Source: UBA7328 sp002471345 (GTDB lineage Bacteria; Bacteroidota; Bacteroidia; Chitinophagales; Saprospiraceae). Taken from it: a stretch of 5,101 bases of DNA. A program made the position numbers and the translations under genes. Where the stretch lies: assembly GCA_964011275.1 (NCBI GenBank), contig CAXGOB010000142.1:1-5101 (forward strand), in the 5' to 3' direction. Each line of letters opens with the position of its first letter. The first letter of the stretch is position 1. Positions 1 through 5,101 of this stretch are shown here, in pieces. The notes beneath the pieces were generated by a model, which worked only from the letters and a program-made list of their open reading frames with translations, had not been told where the DNA came from and searched no databases.

Positions 1-88
1 CATCACCAATCACACAATCTGTCGTATTTTTAAGCGAGTTTAGAAACAGGCTCAAGGTATATGAAATCATAGTACTCTTCGAGATGCT

Positions 89-407
89 GTGCTTCATATA
101 CTAACCGTTATTGACTATTTTTATCCAATGGCAAAGACGATTAATGCACACCCATTTATTTTAATGGTATCTGCCACAGTTGCTGCTTCCTGTGCTTTTA
201 TGTTACCTGTTGCGACCCATCTGAATGCCGTTGTTTTTGGTTCAGATTATTTGCGGATTCCTGATATGATTAAATCATTGGATATGGATGAATCTACTTT
301 CAATTATCATTCTAAGCCTTTTTGTTTACTTTTTACTTCTCTTTTTATGGGATTTTGACCCTTTGGTTTTTGAATTATTGGGCTATCGAAGTAACTCCCC
401 GACTTGA
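89..407 (+). pseudogene. C-terminal remnant of an SLC13/DASS family Na+-coupled anion transporter, frameshifted
   Basis: The translation from 89 carries the conserved C-terminal signature of divalent-anion:Na+ symporters: HPFILMVSATVAASCAFMLP, then an LPVAT..NAVVFGS segment and YLRIPDMIK. Family members normally read LPVATPPNA here; this copy has HL in place of PP. The frame ends at 356-358 with an atypical tail. Shifting by one base at about 278 restores a family-like helix (WIWMNLLSIIILSLFVYFLL) that runs to a TGA at 405-407, so a one-base insertion near 275-280 is the likely lesion. Only about 105 codons remain of a protein that usually has well over 450. The part upstream of 89 (1-88) gives no recognisable transporter sequence, so the gene is either truncated or decayed there. 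GTG at 89 is only the edge of the open frame, not a believable start. The intact glycerate kinase follows 53 bp downstream; in Bacteroidota such transporters commonly neighbour glycerate kinase, which suggests glycerate or a related carboxylate as the former substrate (inference). Confidence 0.8.
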
Positions 408-460
408 TGGACTTATTATTTCATCGTTGCTAAAGTTTATTTACAGAACAGAATTTAAAG

Positions 461-1570
461 ATGAACATCCTAATTGCTCCCGATAAATTTAAAGGTTCCT
501 TAAGTGCCATCGAAGTTTGCAATGCACTTACTAAAGGGCTGAAAAAAAACAACACTAGGTTAAATATTATTACTTGCCCGATGGCAGACGGGGGAGATGG
601 TTCATTAGAAACTATCAATCATTATGTCAATTTAATGCGAGTAGAACTAATCGTAAATGACCCTTTATTTCGCCCCATAAAATCGGCTTATTATCGCGCT
701 CAAAAGACTGCTTATATTGAAATGTCAGCAGCATCAGGTTTGGCTTTATTAAAAGAAGAAGAACGTAATTGTATGTATACTTCTTCTTTTGGTACAGGAG
801 AATTAATTGCAGATGCTGTACAAAAAGGAGCAACAACCATTCATTTGTTTATCGGTGGAAGTGCAACAAATGATGGAGGAATTGGTATAGGCTCCGCTTT
901 AGGCTATCGCTTTTATGATGCTTCTGAAAATTTATTATCACCAACAGGACAAAATCTTATTTTAATTAATCGAATAGACGAAAGTGAAGTGTGTTTTAGT
1001 CCTCAAGAAGTCGAAGTGAAAGTAATATGTGATGTCAATAACCCTCTATATGGTAAAAATGGAGCAGCGTGTATTTATGCCGCTCAAAAAGGAGCAAGCC
1101 CAATTGAAATTGTCCAACTAAATCGAGGATTAGTCCATTTAGCATCAAAGTTGCTCGCACACAATTTTCCTAATATTGCGGATATTCCTGGGACAGGTGC
1201 AGCTGGTGGAGTAGGAGGAGGCGCGATTGCTTTTCTCGGAGCACAATTAATTTCTGGAATTCAAAATTTTATAGAAATCACTCAATTAGAAACATTGATT
1301 AAAGGTTGTGATTTAGTGATAACAGGGGAAGGGAAATTAGATTCACAAACTGAACAAGGAAAGGTAATTAGCGGTGTTTGCAATTTGGCTAAACAATACA
1401 ACAAGCCGATTATTGCAGTTTGTGGAGCTGTAGAAAAAGGTATTTCTACTAAATTAGGATTACAAAAGGTGTATACTATTTTAGAGAGAACAAATTCTAT
1501 TGAAGAAGCTATGGAAAAAGCAGAAGAGCAGTTAGTTGATATAGGCATGGTAATCTTAGATAGTCTGTAA
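461..1570 (+). CDS. glxK: Glycerate 2-kinase (GlxK/GarK type, glycerate kinase type-1 family)
   Basis: This cytoplasmic enzyme phosphorylates D-glycerate with ATP; this family is known to form 2-phosphoglycerate, feeding lower glycolysis. The 369-residue protein has the usual family length and all the hallmark blocks: APDKFKGSLSA at residues 6-16, PMADGGDG at 40-47, EMSAASGLALL at 87-97, SFGTGELI at 109-116, GGSATNDGG at 132-140, DVNNPLYGKNGAA at 191-203, the glycine-rich GTGAAGGVGGGA at 244-255, and TGEGKLDSQTEQGKV at 288-302. No motif is broken, so the gene appears functional. The ATG at 461 is chosen because the family starts directly with M-x-I-L-I-A-P-D-K-F-K-G; the leader is AT-rich without a clear Shine-Dalgarno, as is usual in Bacteroidota. 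It follows the decayed SLC13 transporter and was probably once co-transcribed with it. Decayed sequence follows immediately after the stop. Family assignment is firm; the gene symbol is by family similarity. Confidence 0.96.
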   Translation: MNILIAPDKFKGSLSAIEVCNALTKGLKKNNTRLNIITCPMADGGDGSLETINHYVNLMRVELIVNDPLFRPIKSAYYRAQKTAYIEMSAASGLALLKEEERNCMYTSSFGTGELIADAVQKGATTIHLFIGGSATNDGGIGIGSALGYRFYDASENLLSPTGQNLILINRIDESEVCFSPQEVEVKVICDVNNPLYGKNGAACIYAAQKGASPIEIVQLNRGLVHLASKLLAHNFPNIADIPGTGAAGGVGGGAIAFLGAQLISGIQNFIEITQLETLIKGCDLVITGEGKLDSQTEQGKVISGVCNLAKQYNKPIIAVCGAVEKGISTKLGLQKVYTILERTNSIEEAMEKAEEQLVDIGMVILDSL

Positions 1571-1608
1571 ATTGAAATTTTAGACCCATTAAATTTGTGG
1601 GATGGGAT

Positions 1609-1625
1609 AAATAGAGATCAATTTA
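1609..1625 (+). repeat. 17-bp direct repeat, copy 1
   Basis: AAATAGAGATCAATTTA occurs here and, identically, at 1742-1758, 133 bp further on. It lies in part A of the decayed coding stretch, where it reads in frame as part of INRDQF; the second copy reads in a different frame. It could mark a local duplication or slippage event that helped break the gene. Confidence 0.8.
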
Positions 1626-1741
1626 TAGCCAATGGATTAACACCAAATTTTAGTTTGTTTGTAAGCTCTCAAGAAAAATAATCTATACCTCAAATGGGAA
1701 AGATATTCGCTAAAAGGCTAGAGAGAAAGCCCTGAAAATTC

Positions 1742-1758
1742 AAATAGAGATCAATTTA
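1742..1758 (+). repeat. 17-bp direct repeat, copy 2
   Basis: This is the second exact copy of AAATAGAGATCAATTTA, the first being at 1609-1625. It lies just after the apparent frame change in the decayed gene (about 1711-1735) and immediately before the in-frame TAA at 1762, so it may be tied to the event that disrupted the reading frame (inference). Confidence 0.8.
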
Positions 1759-2303
1759 ATATAAGAGGGCAAACCCATTTCGTTAGTAGATGGTAGTTGT
1801 TCGTATACTGAAGCAGCATAAATAAAAGGATGTACTGCATCTTCATTCCAATCTGATATAAAAATATCCCAAATTGCTTACGACGACCCTCGTAGCGATT
1901 CATTTATATGGCTCACTCAATACAAATTCCTTGAAATGACAGCACCATATTTAGGCAAAAGTTGAAACAAATTAATGAGCTGGCCACTCTTATTTCAGAA
2001 CCCAAGTTTCTATACTATAGTTCTATTACTCAATAATTCAAAGAATATTTTTATAATTATACCCTTGAGCAACGCAGGGCATACAACTACAGGTAACACT
2101 AGATATCTTATCATATCTCTTCATACATCAGAGAGACGATCGATATCATCATCTGTTGAGAATGCATAAGTGCACTACTCAATGAGCATTGGACAGAATT
2201 CACTTTACTTCACTTCAGGCCTTCGTCGTAAAACCTACAGCTCAACTGGTAACTCTCTTCTTCGCTTTTAGTCTCTTCAGTGAAAACGTCAGTTTAGCAC
2301 TCC

Positions 2304-2407
2304 AGTGAACGTCTAACAAGTGAGTAGCAGTCATTATGTCTCTGCCTCTGTAGACCATCAAAATGGTTTGTTCCCATTTCTCTTTACTTTAGTCTTTCTA
2401 TGAAACC
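2304..2407 (+). repeat. Diverged long direct repeat, copy 1, with conserved 41-bp core (2367-2407)
   Basis: Aligned without gaps to 4863-4966 (offset 2559 bp), this stretch matches at about 77 of 104 positions counted by eye. Identity is very uneven: the 3' core at 2367-2407, containing CCATTTCTCTTTAC and TTAGTCTTTCTATGAAACC, differs at only 2 of 41 positions, while the preceding 63 positions match at about 60%. Weaker gapped similarity appears to extend upstream to about 2240 (a shared ACGTCA and GTTTAG/GTTAAG...CAC) and downstream to about 2447. The core contains TTTG followed 19 bp later by TAGTCTTTC, vaguely like a Bacteroidota promoter (TTG...TAnnTTTG) but imperfect. Confidence 0.85.
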
Positions 2408-2417
2408 AAATAAGGGG

Positions 2418-2445
2418 GGCAGGTGCATAACAACAGCTACCTGCC
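2418..2445 (+). other. Hairpin-forming inverted repeat (7-bp stem)
   Basis: GGCAGGT at 2418-2424 pairs perfectly with ACCTGCC at 2439-2445 across a 14-base loop, with a run of six G at 2414-2419 on the left side. No T-run follows on the + strand, so it does not look like a standard intrinsic terminator. It sits 10 bp after the repeat core and 62 bp before the membrane-protein start, so it would lie in a leader if transcription begins upstream. Confidence 0.5.
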
Positions 2446-2507
2446 AATCCGTTCAAGACAATGAAAAAAGACCTTTTAAAAGATAAAAAACTCCTGAGTA
2501 ATATTAA

Positions 2508-2957
2508 ATGAATAGTAAAAAAAACATAATCATCCGATCAATAATATTGGTGCCAGTGGTGGTATACTCTATATGGGAAATATTTTTGATGCGTTTTGTA
2601 TTTTCATTTCTTAGTCAGTCAGGAAATACACCATATCCCGAAAGACTAACACATATAAAACATCTACTCCCCTTGCTTCTAACTAAAGGGTTTATAATAT
2701 ATCAGACCCTAAAATTTCTGAAAAGGAAAAAGATGATTAAAAAACCACAATGGATATTAAATACGGCAATCTTAATGGGTGCTTTTCTCGCTGTGTCGTG
2801 GCAAATAGATCACTTGCTATGGCAAAATCAACATCAGGAATTCAATATTCTAAAAAGTCTACCATATTTATTAGGCCTACTTATGACTATTTGGACGATT
2901 TTAGAATTGCTCCATGATTTATCCTCGATAGTCCTAGATCATAAGTCCAAAATGTAA
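2508..2957 (+). CDS. Small integral membrane protein of unknown function (four predicted helices)
   Basis: I do not recognise this 149-residue protein. Four hydrophobic segments are visible: about residues 8-33, 52-71, 82-104 and 116-136. Basic residues cluster at the N-terminus (MNSKKNIIIR), between helices 2 and 3 (LKRKKMIKK, 71-79) and at the C-terminus (DHKSKM), so by the positive-inside rule both ends and the middle loop face the cytoplasm. The longest external loop, about 34-51, contains GNTPYPERLTH; the loop after helix 3 contains WQNQHQEF. No catalytic or metal-binding motif stands out. The frame is intact and its hydrophobic pattern is coherent, which supports a real gene. The ATG at 2508 is the first in frame; no good ribosome binding site is visible. 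It ends 99 bp before the sialidase start and could be co-transcribed with it. Function cannot be inferred from context alone. Confidence 0.75.
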   Translation: MNSKKNIIIRSIILVPVVVYSIWEIFLMRFVFSFLSQSGNTPYPERLTHIKHLLPLLLTKGFIIYQTLKFLKRKKMIKKPQWILNTAILMGAFLAVSWQIDHLLWQNQHQEFNILKSLPYLLGLLMTIWTILELLHDLSSIVLDHKSKM

Positions 2958-3056
2958 AAACATAGTCACTAACATGTGATAATGATGACAGACTTGATTG
3001 GCTTCAGCCACCACATATCGCTGATACATTTCATGCACCTAAAACTTGATAACAAT

Positions 3057-4220
3057 ATGAAAATAATTCGAGCACTTTTCATTTTTGCTATTCTGATTAC
3101 TTCATGTAAAAAGCCAATTGCGGACGAAAATAAAATTTTGGTAAAAGCCCTTTGGTCTGAGAATGATACGAGTCACAATAATTATCGCATCCCTTCAATT
3201 ATTGTAACTAAAGAAAGCACCCTATTAGCTTTTTCAGAAGGTCGGGAAGACGGAGATGCTGGAAATATAGATATTTTACTGAAGCGCTCTTTAGATAATG
3301 GGCATACCTGGGAGGAACAAATTGTTGTTTGGAATGACTCAAATAATACATGTGGCAATCCTTGTCCTGTCATAGATCAAAACACCGGGCGAATAATTTT
3401 ATTTATGACTTGGAATTTAGGAATTGATCATGAATCTGATATAATTAGAAATAAAAGTAAAAACTCCCGCATACCATATATGACCAACTCAGATGATGAT
3501 GGATTGACCTGGTCAGAAGCAAAGAACTTATCAGAAACAGGTAAAAGTAAAAATTGGGGGTGGTATGCTACAGGACCTGGTGTTGGCATTCAGTTGAAGT
3601 CAAAAAAATACAATGGTCGTCTTGTGATTCCCTGTAATAACAGTTTCGATGAGCCTGGAATAATGCATCGAGATGGATTTGGATATGGAAGTCATGTACT
3701 TCTGAGTGATGATGGAGGTAATAATTGGAGAATGAGTGAAATTATTACACCTGAAGTAAACGAAAGTCAAATTGTTGAACTAAATGATGGGGCATTAATG
3801 ATGAATATGCGTTCATATCACGGCAAAGCCAGTCATGCTATATCTTACAGTTATGACGGTGGCGAAACTTGGACTGATATACACCATGCGCCGCAACTGG
3901 TTGAACCTATTTGTCAAGGTAGCATAATTCAATATGGGAAATACCACGATGAGAACATGTATCTTTTCTCCAATCCGGCTGTACCTTACAATAGAACACA
4001 TATGACCATTAGAGCAAGTTTTGATGAATGCCAGACTTGGTCAAATTCCAAACTTATTTATCCTGGACCTTCGGCATATTCTTGTTTAACAAAATTACCA
4101 AACGGAAATGTTGGAATGCTCTTTGAATCTGGATATCAAGCTCCATATGATAAAATGGTATTTGTATCTTTTGATGCAGCTGTATTATTTTCACCAGGTT
4201 CAGTAATAGATTCCTTGTGA
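3057..4220 (+). CDS. Exo-alpha-sialidase (neuraminidase, GH33), predicted lipoprotein
   Basis: The enzyme releases terminal sialic acids from glycans. The start is set at the ATG at 3057 rather than at an in-frame ATG 27 codons upstream (2976), because 3057 gives a proper lipoprotein signal: MKIIRALFIFAILITSC, with lipobox I-T-S-C and Cys17 as the lipidated residue. The mature protein should therefore be anchored in the envelope. The 387-residue protein has the six-bladed sialidase signature: YRIP at 43-46 with Arg44 of the arginine triad, SEGRED..D around 60-72 with the likely acid/base Asp, Arg252 in NMRSYHG and Arg313 in NRTHMTIRAS as the other triad arginines, ESQIVEL at 236-242 with the Glu that supports the nucleophile, and Tyr341 in AYSCL as nucleophile. 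Asp-boxes (SxDxGxTW) lie at 78-85, 145-152, 217-224, 265-272 and a degenerate one, SFDECQTW, at 321-328. Catalytic assignments are by motif position. No sialate uptake or catabolic genes adjoin it, so it may supply sialic acid or unmask underlying sugars. Confidence 0.94.
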   Translation: MKIIRALFIFAILITSCKKPIADENKILVKALWSENDTSHNNYRIPSIIVTKESTLLAFSEGREDGDAGNIDILLKRSLDNGHTWEEQIVVWNDSNNTCGNPCPVIDQNTGRIILFMTWNLGIDHESDIIRNKSKNSRIPYMTNSDDDGLTWSEAKNLSETGKSKNWGWYATGPGVGIQLKSKKYNGRLVIPCNNSFDEPGIMHRDGFGYGSHVLLSDDGGNNWRMSEIITPEVNESQIVELNDGALMMNMRSYHGKASHAISYSYDGGETWTDIHHAPQLVEPICQGSIIQYGKYHDENMYLFSNPAVPYNRTHMTIRASFDECQTWSNSKLIYPGPSAYSCLTKLPNGNVGMLFESGYQAPYDKMVFVSFDAAVLFSPGSVIDSL

Positions 4221-4286
4221 AAAAATAAACTGCCCGAAAACACTACATTGTACAAACGGCATTAAAACGACCTTTTATACCAAACG

Positions 4287-4787
4287 ATGTCATCAGAGAA
4301 AAGAATAGTGAATGTTCTTGACTCAAATAGTGATTTTAATGAAAATCTTCGTTCCGCTTTAGGCCTTATCCATTTGGTCCGAAATGTATTCTCGCCGTCA
4401 AAAGGATATGAATTATTGAAAGAGCTAAGCTTGGGGAGCTTAAGAGACAAAGATCTTCGGATTTTACTTACACAATATTATGAAATGGACATTCCTTGGA
4501 TTCATCTAGAATATGCAGATGGCTAACTAGAATTTGAAAACTTTTGGCTACCATACGTGAGCATGCACTTCATGGAATGGGAATTCGGGGATTATATTAT
4601 TCCTCACGACTATTCTCAAATCCTAAATGATTAAGTTTTATTAACAGCAACTAGAATGAATTCCAATAGTTTAAATAATACCATAACCGCATACAAATCG
4701 GCATTAAATACTACTATAACATTAATAGATCAGTTACCCGACTATAATTCAATTGGTGAATGAGTTAATGAATTCGTTAAAAGATAA
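4287..4787 (+). pseudogene. Decayed gene resembling the C-terminal part of DUF6090 family proteins
   Basis: From the ATG at 4287, a single frame gives 79 codons to a TAA at 4524-4526, then stays protein-like through further stops at 4632-4634 (TAA) and 4761-4763 (TGA) to a TAA at 4785-4787. The first part includes GYELLKELSLGSLRDKDLRI followed by LLTQYYEMDIPW, the second LEFENFWLPYVSMHFMEWEF, and the third TAYKSALNTTITLIDQLPDY. The order 'YenLK..G.L..I.dkeLR..L..YY', then an acidic/aromatic middle, then a terminal helix ending in L-I-x-x-L, resembles Bacteroidota DUF6090 proteins, which normally begin with an N-terminal transmembrane segment. That part is absent: an in-frame stop lies at 4263. 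Three nonsense codons without a frame change mean this is a remnant, not an expressed full-length protein. The family assignment is from remembered pattern only and is tentative; that it is decayed coding sequence is more secure. Confidence 0.5.
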
Positions 4788-4862
4788 ACAGATATGATAA
4801 TTCTGAATAGCGAAAGACTAACCATGACTGACCACGTCATGCTACATTGTTAAGTAAGCACG

Positions 4863-4966
4863 ACTGAAAGCCTTATCGATGCGTATCAGACTTTAGCAAT
4901 CTCACCCTGTGTACTCTCAAAAAGATTTGTTACCATTTCTCTTTACATTAGTCTTTCTATGAAACC
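4863..4966 (+). repeat. Diverged long direct repeat, copy 2, with conserved 41-bp core (4926-4966)
   Basis: This is the partner of 2304-2407: the core matches at 39 of 41 positions and the 63 bp before it at about 60% without gaps. Both copies are on the + strand and lie in gene-free DNA after a decayed gene, bracketing the membrane protein, the sialidase and the DUF6090-like remnant. Unlike copy 1, this copy has GAAAGACTAA at 4812-4821, the exact complement of TTAGTCTTTC at 4948-4957 within its core, so the two could pair across about 126 bp. Confidence 0.85.
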
Positions 4967-5070
4967 GAAGAGGGAGATGCAACTGCCCAATAAGACTGAC
5001 ACATCATTTTTTTTGAGCTGTAAAAAAATACATACTAAAGGATGAAAGTGTAGCCTTGCGTAAAAATAAG

Positions 5071-5101
5071 ACAGTTTAAAAATGAATTAAATTTAAACTG
5101 T
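5071..5101. terminator. Perfect 10-bp inverted repeat, possible intrinsic terminator
   Basis: ACAGTTTAAA at 5071-5080 is perfectly complementary to TTTAAACTGT at 5092-5101, with an 11-base AT-rich loop. The window ends at the last paired base, so any T-run on the + strand cannot be seen. On the - strand the stem is followed by CTTATTTTTACGC, a T-rich tail, so it could end a convergent gene beyond the window. The stem is weak in GC, and it could instead be an element end or an operator-like site. Confidence 0.4.

Larger units (their letters stand above)
1571..2096 (+). pseudogene. Unrecognised decayed coding sequence in three successive frames
   Basis: No intact gene fits here, but long protein-like stretches follow one another. 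Part A (1571-1735) encodes EILDPLNLWDGINRDQF and continues through a TAA at 1679 to a TGA at 1733. Part B (about 1714-1965, shifted one frame) contains EGKPISLVDGSCSYTEAA, a TAA at 1819, then ISQIAYDDPRSDSFIWLTQY and a TGA at 1963; it also has a TAA at 1762. Part C (about 1965-2096, shifted again) encodes LKQINELATLISEPKFLYY, a TAA at 2034 and a TAA at 2094. Each switch happens where the next frame opens, as expected of one gene with frameshifts and nonsense mutations. I do not recognise the family. The alternative is chance open stretches in AT-rich DNA, which I cannot exclude. A separate 64-codon open frame at 1975-2169 overlaps part C and looks spurious. Confidence 0.35.
2097..2507. other. 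Intergenic stretch of about 410 bp without a gene
   Basis: I found no convincing gene in any frame. What it holds is copy 1 of the diverged direct repeat (best from 2304 to 2407, probably reaching back to about 2240), a partial internal repetition of the repeat core at 2260-2287, a 7-bp hairpin at 2418-2445, and a minor CAATG-AG-CATTG palindrome at about 2178-2195. A 28-codon frame starting at the ATG at 2400 inside the repeat is not conserved in the other copy and is not annotated as a gene. Confidence 0.6.
4788..5101. other. Intergenic stretch of about 310 bp at the window end
   Basis: No gene is supported. It contains a short perfect hairpin (CATGAC at 4823-4828 with GTCATG at 4836-4841), copy 2 of the diverged direct repeat, an eight-T run at about 5007-5014, and the perfect 10-bp inverted repeat that ends exactly at the window border. 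Confidence 0.6.

Noticed and set aside
1975..2169. A 64-codon + strand open frame.
   Set aside because: It overlaps a more protein-like frame (1965-2096), shows no family resemblance or coherent features, and has no ribosome binding site.
2400..2485. A small peptide gene starting at the ATG inside the repeat core (second possible copy at 4959).
   Set aside because: Only the first three codons (M-K-P) are shared; after that the two frames encode unrelated sequences.
2311..2853. Integron attC-like signals: GTCTAAC at 2311-2317 in copy 1 fits RYYYAAC, and GTTAAGT at 4849-4855 near copy 2 fits GTTRRRY.
   Set aside because: Neither has the partner half-site at a suitable distance or the folded attC arrangement, no integrase is present, and the bracketed block is far larger than a usual cassette. 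The coordinates given cover only the copy 1 side.
2998..3032. A promoter for the sialidase: TTG at 2998-3000 and TACATTTC at 3025-3032, close to TAnnTTTG.
   Set aside because: The last base of the -7 element differs and the 24-bp spacing is longer than typical, so the match is too weak in AT-rich DNA.
2976..3056. A 27-codon N-terminal extension of the sialidase from the ATG at 2976.
   Set aside because: The extension would bury the lipoprotein signal peptide that starts at 3057; it looks like untranslated leader.
4262..4450. Minus-strand open frames opposite the remnant at 4287, the sialidase and the glycerate kinase.
   Set aside because: They lie antisense to better-supported coding sequence and show no recognisable protein features.
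4287..4787. Stop-codon reassignment or readthrough, suggested by protein-like sequence across in-frame stops.
   Set aside because: The glycerate kinase and sialidase are full length with no internal stops, and both TAA and TGA interrupt the remnant; ordinary decay explains it better.
4823..4841. Hairpin CATGAC/GTCATG with a 7-base loop.
   Set aside because: The stem has only six pairs, has no T-run after it and is absent from copy 1 of the repeat; chance is likely.

Overview
The window is AT-rich and looks like Bacteroidota (Bacteroidetes) chromosome. The start codons lack clear purine-rich Shine-Dalgarno sequences. There is a lipoprotein-type GH33 sialidase, a glycerate kinase next to the tail of an SLC13/DASS anion transporter, and a remnant that resembles the DUF6090 family of that phylum. 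The assignment rests on gene content and style, not on a marker gene.

Layout, left to right, all on the + strand. (1) 89-407: the C-terminal end of an SLC13/DASS Na+-coupled anion transporter, broken by a +1 frameshift near 278. (2) 461-1570: an intact glycerate 2-kinase of the GlxK/GarK type. (3) 1571-2096: an unrecognised stretch that reads as a decayed gene in three successive frames with several stops; it holds a 17-bp direct repeat. (4) 2097-2507: intergenic DNA with copy 1 of a diverged direct repeat and a short hairpin. (5) 2508-2957: a small four-helix membrane protein of unknown function. (6) 3057-4220: an apparently intact exo-alpha-sialidase lipoprotein with five Asp-box motifs. 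(7) 4287-4787: a decayed gene resembling the C-terminal part of DUF6090 proteins, in one frame but with three internal stops. (8) 4788-5101: intergenic DNA with copy 2 of the repeat and a 10-bp perfect inverted repeat at the window's end.

Three genes look intact (glycerate kinase, membrane protein, sialidase) and at least two, probably three, are decayed, so this is an eroding, gene-poor segment. The transporter and glycerate kinase probably once formed a uptake-and-phosphorylation pair for glycerate or a related carboxylate. The sialidase would cleave terminal sialic acids from glycans at the cell envelope, but no sialic-acid uptake or catabolic genes lie in the window. The most notable unexplained structure is the repeat that brackets the membrane protein, sialidase and DUF6090-like remnant: 39 of 41 identical positions in its core, with clearly more divergent flanks. 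I saw no RNA gene, CRISPR array or complete mobile element.
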